Shown one piece after another: positions 28,312 to 36,777 of a DNA stretch of 64,000 nt (positions within the stretch are counted from its first letter, which is position 1; each line of letters opens with the position of its first letter). Made by a program: the position numbers and the translations under genes. The stretch comes from Thiolapillus brandeum (lineage in GTDB: Bacteria > Pseudomonadota > Gammaproteobacteria > Chromatiales > Chromatiaceae), in assembly GCF_000828615.1 (NCBI RefSeq), contig NZ_AP012273.1, positions 1,984,001 through 2,048,000 of the forward strand, written 5' to 3'. The notes under the pieces were generated by a model. It did no database searches. It worked only from the letters and a program-made list of their open reading frames with translations, and was not told where the DNA came from.

Positions 28312-28541
28312 GAGGATATTCCTCCGGAGTGCTGGTCATTTCGTACTGGTGATTATGGGCGGGCAAGATTAAATGAAGATTAAGAAGACCGGATTTGTCC
28401 TCGACGGGTTCACAAAACACCATGATCAGTTGAGGGCACCTCTAATAATTCATGTCTGGCATCTCTGCGCTTGAGTTTGTGGCCCTGGTGCAAAGAAGCT
28501 ATGCTCAAGAGCATCTGACAAAGTATCGGAGAAACAGGAAG

Positions 28542-28937
28542 ATGCGTCTGCTACACACCATGCTCCGCGTGGGAAATCTGCAAAAATCCATTGATTTCTA
28601 TACAAATATACTGGGCATGAAGCTGCTCAGGCAGCAGCAATATCCGGAGGGCGAATTCACCCTGGCTTTTCTTGGCTATGCTGACGAGGCCAGCAGCACT
28701 GTACTTGAGCTGACCTATAACTGGGGAGTGCACAGCTACGATATGGGCACGGCATTCGGGCATATCGCCGTTGCCGTTGATGATGTTTACCAGGCTACTC
28801 AAGCAGCTCGGGAAAAAGGCGTGAAAATACTGCGGGACGCCGGTCCCATGAACGCCGGCAGCACCATCATCGCCTTTCTGGAGGACCCCGACGGCTATCA
28901 GATCGAGCTACTCAACGACAAGCGGGTGGATCAGTAA
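28542..28937 (+). CDS. gloA: Lactoylglutathione lyase (glyoxalase I)
   Basis: A 131-aa metalloenzyme that isomerises the methylglyoxal-glutathione hemithioacetal to S-lactoylglutathione. LLHTMLRVGNLQKSIDFYTN carries the first His ligand, VLELTYNWG the Glu, FGHIAVAVDD the second His and FLEDPDGYQIEL the final Glu. The start is ATG 28542 with AGGA 5 bases upstream; a longer frame to 28452 is not conserved. It is followed 6 bases later by the thioredoxin-like gene. Confidence 0.95.
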   Translation: MRLLHTMLRVGNLQKSIDFYTNILGMKLLRQQQYPEGEFTLAFLGYADEASSTVLELTYNWGVHSYDMGTAFGHIAVAVDDVYQATQAAREKGVKILRDAGPMNAGSTIIAFLEDPDGYQIELLNDKRVDQ

Positions 28938-28943
28938 CTGCTC

Positions 28944-29342
28944 ATGGATGACATCACACCCTATATCGTCTTCAGCATCATTGCCCTGGTCATCGGCGCA
29001 CAGTTGTACATCCGCCACAAGGCCATGCAGGTCAGGGGACAGCCTGCCTCTATCCTGCACAGCCTGTTTCCTGACCTCCCATCAAAAGGGAAAGCCCTGG
29101 TCTTCTGTCATAGTCCTGGCTGTGCACCCTGCAGGGCCATGCTACCGCATATCAGGGATCTGGCGGAGAACCATCCCGGGGTTTATACCCTGGACATCAG
29201 TCAACACCTGGATCTGGCAAAAACCGTTGGTATTCGCGCCACCCCAACGACATTGCTTATCCGGGATGGACGAATCAGCCAGGTTCTGGTGGGGCAGAAA
29301 AAGCCCACTGCCCTGCGCCGCTTCCTGGAGGAAAAGGCATGA
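28944..29342 (+). CDS. Membrane-anchored thioredoxin-like protein (CAPC)
   Basis: A 132-aa protein with an N-terminal membrane helix (YIVFSIIALVIGAQLYI) and a thioredoxin domain. Its active site is FCHSPGCAPCRAMLPHI and the cis-proline loop is RATPTTLLIRDG. The CAPC dipeptide differs from the CGPC of thioredoxin, as in several thiol-disulfide exchange proteins. Because the helix is N-terminal, the domain could face the periplasm or the cytoplasm; the topology is not resolved. Its stop overlaps the acyltransferase start (ATGA). Confidence 0.82.
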   Translation: MDDITPYIVFSIIALVIGAQLYIRHKAMQVRGQPASILHSLFPDLPSKGKALVFCHSPGCAPCRAMLPHIRDLAENHPGVYTLDISQHLDLAKTVGIRATPTTLLIRDGRISQVLVGQKKPTALRRFLEEKA

Positions 29343-30088
29343 TACGCCCCCTGCTGCGCTGGCTGTGGATGCTGGTCGGCTGGGTGGAACTGCTGCTGCT
29401 CACCGCCATCCTCTATCCTCTCGCATTCCTTCCACAAAAAACCTTCGGGCGCCCCTGGTACCGCATATTGTTCAGACTGTGGAGCAAAGCCTGGAACGAC
29501 GCCCTGGGCGTGGATCTGCGCCTGCATCAACACAACAACCAGCCACTTCCCCGGCAGTACATCCTGATTGCCAACCATCCATCGGCTTTCGAGGACATCG
29601 GCATTCCCTCCCTGTTTCCAGTGCTCAGCCTGGCCAAGATAGAGGTTCGGAAATGGCCCGTGGTAGGGCGCATCAGCGCCGCAGCCGGTACTCTCTACGT
29701 GCAGCGGGAATCCAGGGACTCCCGCCAACAGGCCAGCCAAAGCATGCTTCAGGCCCTGGATGCCGGACACAATATTGCCCTCTACCCGGAAGGCGGCATC
29801 AAAGGCAAGCGCCTGCATGACCATTTCCGCTATGGTGCTTTTGACATTTCGTTGCGCAGCGGCATTCCCATATTGCCGGTATTCCTGCACTATGAATCCC
29901 AGGATGACTTCCACTGGTCCAGCCAAAGCCTGCCACGCAAGATCCTGGAGTTCATGGCCACCAGTAACAACCGCGTCAACTACCACCTCCATGATGCCTT
30001 TTTCCCGGAGCAGTTCCATGACAAGGAAAGCTATTGCAAACACGTATATGACCGATTTCTGGACTGGCAGCACAGATACCTCGACTGA
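29339..30088 (+). CDS. PlsC-type lysophospholipid acyltransferase
   Basis: A 249-aa inner-membrane acyltransferase with an N-terminal membrane segment (MLVGWVELLLLTAILYPLAF). Motif I reads NHPSAFEDIG; the usual NHxxxxD has Glu at the Asp position with an Asp next to it. Motif III is YPEGGIKG and motif IV is ILPVFLHYES-like. These support transfer of an acyl chain to a glycerophospholipid or related lipid. Whether it is the main PlsC or a paralogue is unclear. It forms an operon with gloA and the thioredoxin-like gene. Confidence 0.83.
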   Translation: MIRPLLRWLWMLVGWVELLLLTAILYPLAFLPQKTFGRPWYRILFRLWSKAWNDALGVDLRLHQHNNQPLPRQYILIANHPSAFEDIGIPSLFPVLSLAKIEVRKWPVVGRISAAAGTLYVQRESRDSRQQASQSMLQALDAGHNIALYPEGGIKGKRLHDHFRYGAFDISLRSGIPILPVFLHYESQDDFHWSSQSLPRKILEFMATSNNRVNYHLHDAFFPEQFHDKESYCKHVYDRFLDWQHRYLD

Positions 30089-30153
30089 CAGCCACCATTC
30101 TGCACCACTGCGCTATCATGATGAAATGATTCTGTTACAAAACGAGGCATCCC

Positions 30154-30627
30154 ATGAAACACACTGTTCCACCCCTGATTCTGGCAATCGCACTGGTGAC
30201 CGGCACAGGCGCCCAGGCACAGGCCCCCATCAAATCCATCGATGAAAAAGGCCATGTCACCTATTCCGACAAACCTGTCGAGAAAGCGGTTTCCAGTACT
30301 GTCGTCCCCGTGGCGCCCGGCCCTGATGAAGCCACTGTAAAAGCCGCTCAGGAACGACTGAAACAGACCCGGGAACAGGCAGAAAAGGCCGAAGCGGAAC
30401 GCAAGGCGCTGGAAGCAAAACGCAGTGCAGAACAAGCCGCTGCCCAAGAGCAAAAAGCCGCAAAACCCGAGGTGGTCATTATCAAGGAAGAAGGCGGCTA
30501 TCCTTTCGTGCGCCCCGCGCCACCCCTGATCACCCCCAATCCACCGGCAGTCAGCCCGGGCAAGCCCGACCATCCTGCCTATAAGCCACGTCCTCCGGTA
30601 ACCAATCCGGTGATACGCCCCCGCTGA
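30154..30627 (+). CDS. Secreted DUF4124-type protein
   Basis: A 157-aa protein with a signal peptide (LILAIALVTGTGAQAQA). It has a short DUF4124-like module (IKSIDEKGHVTYSDKPVEK) that resembles one strand pair of a beta domain. A Glu/Lys/Ala-rich coiled-coil segment (about 55-108) follows, then a Pro-rich tail. Function unknown. Single gene, 65 bases after the acyltransferase. Confidence 0.75.
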   Translation: MKHTVPPLILAIALVTGTGAQAQAPIKSIDEKGHVTYSDKPVEKAVSSTVVPVAPGPDEATVKAAQERLKQTREQAEKAEAERKALEAKRSAEQAAAQEQKAAKPEVVIIKEEGGYPFVRPAPPLITPNPPAVSPGKPDHPAYKPRPPVTNPVIRPR

Positions 30628-30734
30628 AAGCTCAGGCATCTCCGGGAAAAAATCATCCACAAAGCCCGGGAAACTTGATATTTCAGTTTTTACTAATATA
30701 CTAATGATTATTGTTTTTTAGTGAGGCTGCTGCC

Positions 30735-31562
30735 ATGTCTATCTACCGCGCCCTGTTGTTGTCAATTCTTATCCTTGCCGCCCCCCTGGCTGCCCAGGCC
30801 AAGGTTGCCGTGCTGGTACACGGGTATCTGAGCGATGCCAGCACCTGGGAGCGCAGTGGTGTAAACGCCATGTTGCGCCAGGCGGGTTGGCAGCAGGCGG
30901 GATACCTGGGCATGTCCCCCGCCGGACTGGTCGACCAACCCCTTCCCCACAAGGACAGTGACAAACTGTTCTATACCGTAAATCTGCCCTCCCTCGCCCC
31001 TGCCCCTGTCCAGGCAAGCTGGCTCCAGGCATCTCTGGATCGCATTTCCCGGAAGCACCCCGGAGAAGAGATTACCATTGTCGGCCACTCTGCCGGGGGG
31101 GTGGTGGCGCGCCTGATGCTGGTTCAGCATGGTGCTGGCAAGGTGAAGCGTTTGATCACCATCGCCGCGCCCCACCTGGGCACGGACAAGGCTATCCGCG
31201 CCCTGGACGCCGTGGACGATGGCGGCATGTTCGGCATGATCAAGGAATGGATGGTGCGCGAGGAAATCGGCGACCGCATGTACAACACCCTGGAGGTTTC
31301 CCGGGGCATCCTGTTCAACCTGGTGCCGCCGGCACCGGGCACCCTGCTGTACTGGCTCAATATTCAGCCCCACCCGGATATCGAATACATCTCCATTATC
31401 CGCAGTGGTGGCTACGTGATTGCAGGCGATCTGGTGGTGCCGCCCTTCAGCCAGGATATGAACCAGGTGCCGGCCCTACGCGGCAAATCCAAGGTATACA
31501 TCACCGTGCAGGGACACGAACTGACACCCAACGACGGCAGGCTTCTGGCGGAAATACTATGA
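30735..31562 (+). CDS. Secreted alpha/beta hydrolase (PGAP1/lipase-like)
   Basis: A 275-aa protein with a signal peptide (LLLSILILAAPLAAQA). VAVLVHGYLSDASTWE is the oxyanion-hole segment. ITIVGHSAGGVVARLML holds the nucleophile Ser (GHSAGG). The probable acid and His lie later, in the IAGDLVVPPFSQDM region and VQGHELTPNDG. The substrate could be a lipid ester; it is not assignable. GAGG lies 8 bases before ATG 30735. Confidence 0.82.
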   Translation: MSIYRALLLSILILAAPLAAQAKVAVLVHGYLSDASTWERSGVNAMLRQAGWQQAGYLGMSPAGLVDQPLPHKDSDKLFYTVNLPSLAPAPVQASWLQASLDRISRKHPGEEITIVGHSAGGVVARLMLVQHGAGKVKRLITIAAPHLGTDKAIRALDAVDDGGMFGMIKEWMVREEIGDRMYNTLEVSRGILFNLVPPAPGTLLYWLNIQPHPDIEYISIIRSGGYVIAGDLVVPPFSQDMNQVPALRGKSKVYITVQGHELTPNDGRLLAEIL

Positions 31563-31709
31563 TCAGGCCACGGGCGGTGGAGGCGCGTTCTCCACTGCCC
31601 GGATGGCAGGCAACCGAAACAACCTTGTTTTGCAGTAAGGGAGAAGAGGCTGGCACCTGAACCCCCGGGAGATACCCTTACCCCCGGCAGGCCCAAGCTC
31701 CCCACAGGC

Positions 31710-31856
31710 TCAAAGCATTGGCAGGAGTCCCATCAAACCAAACAGTATCAGGTAAAACGCAACAATATAGTTGAGCAGTTTTGGCCAGATCAGGATCGCG
31801 ATTCCCGCCAGCAACGATACCAGTGGCCCGGCGATCAACATAAAGTTCATATCCAT
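31710..31856 (-). CDS. DUF3096-type small membrane protein (48 aa)
   Basis: Minus strand ATG 31856 to TGA 31710. The product starts MDMNFMLIAGPLVSLLAGIA, continues WPKLLNYIVAFYLILFGLMG and ends LLPML. The two short hydrophobic segments around PKLLNYIVA match the DUF3096 family as I remember it. GGGAG lies about 10 bases upstream. It is 53 bases after trkH on the same strand, so may be co-transcribed. Function unknown. Confidence 0.75.
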   Translation of the reverse strand: MDMNFMLIAGPLVSLLAGIAILIWPKLLNYIVAFYLILFGLMGLLPML

Positions 31857-31909
31857 TGTTATTCAACTCCCAAACCAGTAACAGCAGCGGCGGGATTTCA
31901 CCGCGATGA

Positions 31910-33355
31910 TCAATCCTTCCAAAAAGAAGGGGTCAACAAAATCAGTATAGTAAAGATTTCCAGCCGGCCCAACAGCATGGCCAGGATGGAGATCCATTTG
32001 CCCAGATCACTCACATCCTGGAAATTGCTCGCCACCACCCCCAGGCCCGGCCCGAGATTGTTCATACAGGTAGCCACGGCAGAAAAGGCGGACACCTGAT
32101 CCAGACCGGCATGGATCATGAGCAACATGAGCACCACGAAGACCACAGTGTAGGCCGCAAAAAAGCCCCATACTGCATTCATGATGCGTTGATCCACTAC
32201 ATGGTGTCCCAGGCGCACGGGTAAAATGGCATTGGGATGAATGAGCTTTCGGATCTCACGCATACCCTGCTTGAACAGCATCAGCACCCGCATCACTTTC
32301 ATGCCCCCGGCCGTGGATCCCCCGCAGCCACCAATAAAACTGATAAAGATCAGTAACACCGGCAAAAAATCCGGCCACTGGGTGAAATCCACGGTACCAA
32401 AGCCCGTGCTGGTGATCACGGACACCACTTCAAAAGTCGCATCCCGCAAACTTGGAGGCAGTTCATGGTAACCCCCCTCCAGACGCAGCATCAGCCCCAC
32501 CAGAATCACCAGGGCCAGAACCAGTATGAGGAAGCTGCGCGCCTCCACATCTTCCCAGTACTGCCGGGGGGCCTTGTGGTAGATGGCAAGATAGTGCACA
32601 CCAAAATTCAGGGAAGCCAGAAGCATGAAGACCACAGACACAAATTCGATTTGGCTGCTGTGGAACCAGGACAGGCTGGCATCATGGGTGGAAAACCCGC
32701 CCGTGGAAACCGTGGACAGGCTGTGGGCAATGGCATCGAAAGGCTCCATGCCGAAAGCCCAATAGGCGAAAGCACAGGCCGCAGTCAAAGACAGATAGAT
32801 GAGCCACAAGGCGCGGGCCGTACTGGCCAGGCGCGGGGTCATCTTCTCTTCCTTCATGGGACCGGGCGCCTCGGCCCGGTACAACTGCATGCCACCAATG
32901 CCCAGCATGGGCAACACAGCAATGCCCAGAACGATCAAACCCATTCCCCCCATCCACTGGAGTTGCTGGCGGTACAGCAGCACCGAGCGGGGTAAATCAT
33001 CCAGCCCGGTGATCACCGTGGCCCCGGTGGTTGTAATGGCCGAGGCGGACTCGAACAAGGCATCGATGAAGTCCAGGTCCAGAGACAGAAACAGGGGCCA
33101 GGCGCCCATGAAGCTGAGCAGCCCCCAAAACAGGGTGACAATAAGAAAGCCATCCTTTCGGCTGATACGGGATTGTTTTTTCCGCCCCGGCAGCCACAAC
33201 AGCAGACCCGCTCCCAGAGTCACCATCAGTGGCAGCAGAAAATCACGCATCACCGGCTCCCCATACCAGAGCCCCACCAGCACCGGCACTGCCAGAGACA
33301 GGCTGAACATGGAAGCCAGCAGCCCGGAAGTTCTGGAGACTATGAGCAATTGCAT
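31910..33355 (-). CDS. trkH: Trk-type potassium uptake protein, TrkH subunit
   Basis: A 481-aa inner-membrane protein with the four-fold M1-P-M2 repeat of KtrB/TrkH. The filter-region loops are seen as SASAITTTGATVITGLDDLP, LSTVSTGGFSTHD, ITSTGFGTVDFTQWP and ATCMNNLGPGLGVV. They contain the glycines (TTG, STGG, STGFG, NLGPG) that line the pore. It imports K+ and needs a TrkA-type RCK protein for gating; a candidate is encoded at 36052-36777. The start is ATG 33355; the open frame extends upstream to 33475 without conserved sequence. Confidence 0.93.
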   Translation of the reverse strand: MQLLIVSRTSGLLASMFSLSLAVPVLVGLWYGEPVMRDFLLPLMVTLGAGLLLWLPGRKKQSRISRKDGFLIVTLFWGLLSFMGAWPLFLSLDLDFIDALFESASAITTTGATVITGLDDLPRSVLLYRQQLQWMGGMGLIVLGIAVLPMLGIGGMQLYRAEAPGPMKEEKMTPRLASTARALWLIYLSLTAACAFAYWAFGMEPFDAIAHSLSTVSTGGFSTHDASLSWFHSSQIEFVSVVFMLLASLNFGVHYLAIYHKAPRQYWEDVEARSFLILVLALVILVGLMLRLEGGYHELPPSLRDATFEVVSVITSTGFGTVDFTQWPDFLPVLLIFISFIGGCGGSTAGGMKVMRVLMLFKQGMREIRKLIHPNAILPVRLGHHVVDQRIMNAVWGFFAAYTVVFVVLMLLMIHAGLDQVSAFSAVATCMNNLGPGLGVVASNFQDVSDLGKWISILAMLLGRLEIFTILILLTPSFWKD

Positions 33356-33588
33356 TGCACGGATCCAAATGCTTTCATGGCAGCAAAGCATACTCCCGAA
33401 CAACGCATCATTGCCACCAAAAGACCCACATAACCCGGGAAAACACTGATATTTATCAATGCCGCACCGAAGCACTCAAGGCAGAATACCGGATTCTGAT
33501 TGAGCTGCGAAAGATATCCTGCCGAACAGTCAGTCTGACATAACCCTGAACCCCTGGGTTCAGGATATAAATACAGGAGGCAAGAAAC

Positions 33589-34158
33589 ATGAAAACCAGA
33601 TTCATTGTGAGCATTCTGCTCACCGCCAGCATCGCCCTGCCCGCCATAGGAGCAGACAACCAGGAAATGGTCATGGAAGCACGCAAGGTGATCAAGCAAT
33701 TCGCCACTCATCTCAAGGGCGAACTGAAAGCTGCCATGAAGGAAGGTGGTCCTGTCAACGCCATCAGCGTATGCAATGACAGGGCACCCGGGATCACGGA
33801 TGAGGTTAGTGCCAGCAGTGGCTGGAGCGTAGCCCGCACCAGTCTCAAACCCCGCTCCACCGCCAATAGCCCCCTGCCCTGGGAACGCAAGGTCATGGAG
33901 GAATTCGAGGCGAAGAAGGCTGCCGGCGCCGACCCCAGAACCCTGGACTACTCTGATGTCGTTGAGGAAAACGGCAGGAAAGTGTTCCGCTACATGAAAG
34001 CCATCCCCACCGGTAAGGTATGCCTGAATTGCCATGGTGGCGACGAAGTGAAACCTGAAGTGGAGATGCGCCTCAAGTCCCTCTATCCTTCTGACCGCGC
34101 CCGTGGTTTCAAGGAAGGTGATATTCGTGGTGCATTTGTGTTGAAGAGAACCTTCTGA
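33589..34158 (+). CDS. Secreted DUF3365 monoheme cytochrome c-like protein
   Basis: A 189-aa exported protein (signal peptide IVSILLTASIALPAIGA). The body matches the DUF3365/Tll0287-like sensor-cytochrome fold: AISVCNDRAPGITDEV, WERKVMEEFEAKKAAG and VFRYMKAIP. It has one CXXCH heme site (VCLNCHGGDEV, about 141-151) and ends DIRGAFVLKRTF, which is typical. Likely a periplasmic redox carrier or redox sensor. Single gene. Confidence 0.85.
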   Translation: MKTRFIVSILLTASIALPAIGADNQEMVMEARKVIKQFATHLKGELKAAMKEGGPVNAISVCNDRAPGITDEVSASSGWSVARTSLKPRSTANSPLPWERKVMEEFEAKKAAGADPRTLDYSDVVEENGRKVFRYMKAIPTGKVCLNCHGGDEVKPEVEMRLKSLYPSDRARGFKEGDIRGAFVLKRTF

Positions 34159-34226
34159 TCGATCCTGAACAAGGGCAAAGTCAGAGCATCGCAGATTGTG
34201 CCTGGAGTGCGCCAACGGCGTCTCTT

Positions 34227-34298
34227 GACAGGATGTTGAAAAAGCCCTTCCTTGGGCTTTTTCAACTCGGAAAGACAAAAATGCGATTTTGTCTTTTC
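34227..34298 (-). repeat. Truncated copy (F) of the 165-bp repeat: right end only
   Basis: GACAGGATGTTGAAAAAGCCC, a short loop, GGGCTTTTTCAAC, then CGGAAAGACAAAAATGCGATTTTGTCTTTT. These are the last two hairpins of the element in inverted orientation, without the other two. It lies 68 bases after the DUF3365 gene. Nothing else could be identified in the gene-free stretch 34159-34544. Confidence 0.75.
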
Positions 34299-34544
34299 CC
34301 CATTCAGGCACAATAAAACCCTGACAAGGGGTCGAATCAACTGATTTGTGGCTCCTTCCGGCTGGAGAGATTCGGAACCCAATCGGGAGTTTCCAGGTGC
34401 CACGGGTCTCGATGGGAGCCTGAAAACCGGACACAGCCAGCACAACAGCCAAACAATCCCCGGAAAATCCCTTCCAATATGCTACGCTTTCAGCATAGAA
34501 ACCATTATTCCGGGGACCCCTGAAAACCCACGGGAGAGACTGAA

Positions 34545-35252
34545 GTGCAACACAAATTCGATATCTATTTTTCCGGTGAGATTATTGAGGGCAATGACCC
34601 TCAACAGGTCAAGGAAGGCATAGGAAAATTATTCAAGCTCTCCGGCAACAAACTGGATGCCTTGTTCACGGGCAAACCCCGCCGCATCAAGAAAAACCTC
34701 AACGTCGAAAAATCCGGAAAGTTCCGGGAAGTGTTTCGCCAAGTCGGCGCCCTGGTTCATATCGTCCCGGCAGGGAAACTTCCTGAACAGGACAAACCGC
34801 GCAACGTCGAAGAAACCCCGGCTTTGTGGAATCTGATGCCTGCGGGCGCAGATCTCAATCCCCTGCCCCGTAAAGGTGAAAAGGAAATCCCCATAGCTGC
34901 CCATGCCGGGGAGAACCTGGACATGGCGCCCATCAGTCCCATGCCCGCGCAACCCGAACCGGAGTCCGCCGACATCGATACCGGAAGCCTCGATGTCAGT
35001 CCGGCAAAAACCGGTTCCCTGGAAGAATTCGTGGAAGAAAAACCTGCCGTTCCCCTGCCGGATATCAGCGCCCTGGACGTTGTCCAGGACGACAAACCCA
35101 TCCAGGCAGAGACGGCTTCCCCGGAAGACAACCTCCCGGATATCAGCCATCTTCAAGCCGAGCCGGCCAATACGGGCTCTCTGGAGGAATTCGTTCAGGA
35201 AAAAGAACCCGTGCCCATTCCCGGCACTGAGCAGTTGTCACTGGAAGGCTGA
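34545..35252 (+). CDS. Hypothetical protein with internal GSLEEF repeats
   Basis: A 235-aa cytoplasmic protein. The first ~75 residues form a compact domain (DIYFSGEIIEGNDPQQVKEG, then KLFTGKPRRIK-like and EVFRQVGALVHIVPAG). I have seen this as an N-terminal module of otherwise variable gammaproteobacterial proteins, but it has no name I can give. The rest is acidic, Pro-rich and disordered. It includes two copies of TGSLEEFV(E/Q)EK(P/E)PVP separated by about 55 residues. GTG start with GGGAG about 10 bases upstream. The 3' end overlaps the convergent DUF3108 gene by 15 bases. Confidence 0.6.
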   Translation: MQHKFDIYFSGEIIEGNDPQQVKEGIGKLFKLSGNKLDALFTGKPRRIKKNLNVEKSGKFREVFRQVGALVHIVPAGKLPEQDKPRNVEETPALWNLMPAGADLNPLPRKGEKEIPIAAHAGENLDMAPISPMPAQPEPESADIDTGSLDVSPAKTGSLEEFVEEKPAVPLPDISALDVVQDDKPIQAETASPEDNLPDISHLQAEPANTGSLEEFVQEKEPVPIPGTEQLSLEG

Positions 35253-36068
35253 GGCTGTTGCTTCTGAAAGCCTGATGGTAAAACGTCCCAGAGGATGGCG
35301 GCTTTCGAATTGCACGGGCAGATGATTTTCATCATCTGTCAGCCATACAAACACTGGCCGGTGGGCCGGACCGGATTTCCCTTCTTCAGTGGCTTCAAAC
35401 CTCAGCTTCCAGACTGGACGGTTCTTCCCGTCAACTGCCAACAGGTGGCGGTTCTCCACGGTTACCCGGTAGTGATACAGATGTTTGCCATCGGTGACCG
35501 TATAGCGATACTGTCTGCCGTGTTGCAGTTTCCGCCCTCTTACGGCCTGGAGCATGGACAACCAGTCCAGCATACCCCGGGGCACCTCATGGCGGCCATA
35601 CTTGTGGAACTGAAAAGTCTCGTCCGGCGCCAGCCAGCGTTGCAGTGACACGGGAAACACCTGCTCACCGGCCCGTTTTCCCTTGGCACGGAACTTCAGC
35701 ATGCGCCTGTGTTTCCCATCCACCCAGATGATCCGGTGTTTCACCCTGCGGGTTTTCTCATAGGTTTCCATGCCCATTACCGCCAGGGGACGGGACGACC
35801 AGAGGCTGCGATAGCGCACCCGGAAGGGATAGTGTTTCTCCACGAAAGCATACGGCCGTGAGGTTACCTGCATTTCAGACTGGAACAGCGATTCCATCCC
35901 CGGCTGATCCACAGGCGCTGTATCCAGGGATATCGCCCCAATGGCAATGGCTTGCCCCGCACTGAACAGACCCTGGTAGCTGGCTTCGTAGAACAGGGTT
36001 TCAGCCAACAACGCAGGGCTTGTCAGGCAGGCAAGCACCAGCAACAGGCGTTCAGACAGGTTCCTCAA
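35238..36068 (-). CDS. Secreted DUF3108 protein
   Basis: A 276-aa exported protein (signal peptide LLLVLACLTSPALLA). The beta-rich body has YEASYQGLFSAGQAIAIG, DWLSMLQAVRG, YRVTVENRHLLAVDGKN and VWLTDDENHLPVQFESRHPL, all typical of DUF3108. These proteins are periplasmic with a presumed lipid- or polysaccharide-related role that is not established. The ATG overlaps the end of the TrkA-like gene by 17 bases, suggesting co-transcription. Confidence 0.8.
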   Translation of the reverse strand: MRNLSERLLLVLACLTSPALLAETLFYEASYQGLFSAGQAIAIGAISLDTAPVDQPGMESLFQSEMQVTSRPYAFVEKHYPFRVRYRSLWSSRPLAVMGMETYEKTRRVKHRIIWVDGKHRRMLKFRAKGKRAGEQVFPVSLQRWLAPDETFQFHKYGRHEVPRGMLDWLSMLQAVRGRKLQHGRQYRYTVTDGKHLYHYRVTVENRHLLAVDGKNRPVWKLRFEATEEGKSGPAHRPVFVWLTDDENHLPVQFESRHPLGRFTIRLSEATASAFQ

Positions 36069-36777
36069 CAGGTGGCTCCGGTTTCAGATCACTATGGAAA
36101 CGGGCAAATGCATCTTCCGGCCCGATAACGACCAGTACATCGCCATGATCCATGCGATGGCGGCGGGGATCCGTGGCAAAGATGAGATGGTCGCCCAAAT
36201 GCCGATCCACCACCCCAAGGACGATGAGATTATAGCGTTCATCCAGGTACAACTCATCCAGGTACTTGCCGTGCAGAAAACTGCCTTTCTCCACGTAGAT
36301 TTCCGCTATATCCAGATCCACCTTGCCAAATACCGTGCGCTCCATGGTTTCAGCGATCACCGAACGGTGCATGAGCTCGTAGATCTTGTATCCACTGATG
36401 CGGTAGGGGTCGATAACCTTGGTGGCCCCGGCAGCATACAGGCGTTCAATGGTATCCCGGGAGCCGCTGATGGACACGACGGGGAGTTCCGGGGCAATGG
36501 CCTTGGCGGAAATCACCAGAAACACATTGCTGGCATCATCATTGTGCAGGGCAAAAAGAACATCCGCGTCATCACCAATACCCACGCGCCGCAGTTCATC
36601 ATCATCCTGCAGATTGATCTGCTCCACCCTGAACCCCTGGGAGTGGGCCTTGTCCACATCAGCCTTGTGATCATCAACGATGCTCACGGCCTGGCCGCGC
36701 TGGGTCAGCTGGCGGGCCACTTCCAGGCCCACGGGAGTTGCACCGACCACCACGATCCTCTTGCACAGGTTACGCAT
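36052..36777 (-). CDS. TrkA-like single-RCK potassium regulatory protein
   Basis: A 241-aa cytoplasmic protein. Residues 1-130 are a TrkA-N Rossmann domain (IVVVGATPVGLEVARQLTQR; the usual GxGxxG is GATPVG). A TrkA-C domain follows at about 150-235 (YVEKGSFLHGKYLDELYLDE, LIVLGVVDRH, GDVLVVIGPED). It is half the size of E. coli TrkA, which has two such units. It could gate TrkH or pair with the RCK domain of the channel encoded just upstream. ATG 36777 overlaps the channel stop by 8 bases. Confidence 0.85.
   Translation of the reverse strand: MRNLCKRIVVVGATPVGLEVARQLTQRGQAVSIVDDHKADVDKAHSQGFRVEQINLQDDDELRRVGIGDDADVLFALHNDDASNVFLVISAKAIAPELPVVSISGSRDTIERLYAAGATKVIDPYRISGYKIYELMHRSVIAETMERTVFGKVDLDIAEIYVEKGSFLHGKYLDELYLDERYNLIVLGVVDRHLGDHLIFATDPRRHRMDHGDVLVVIGPEDAFARFHSDLKPEPPVEEPV

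Noticed and set aside
31678-31866. 62-aa minus-strand ORF next to trkH
   Set aside because: A different frame at the same place encodes the 48-aa DUF3096-like protein with a good ribosome-binding site.
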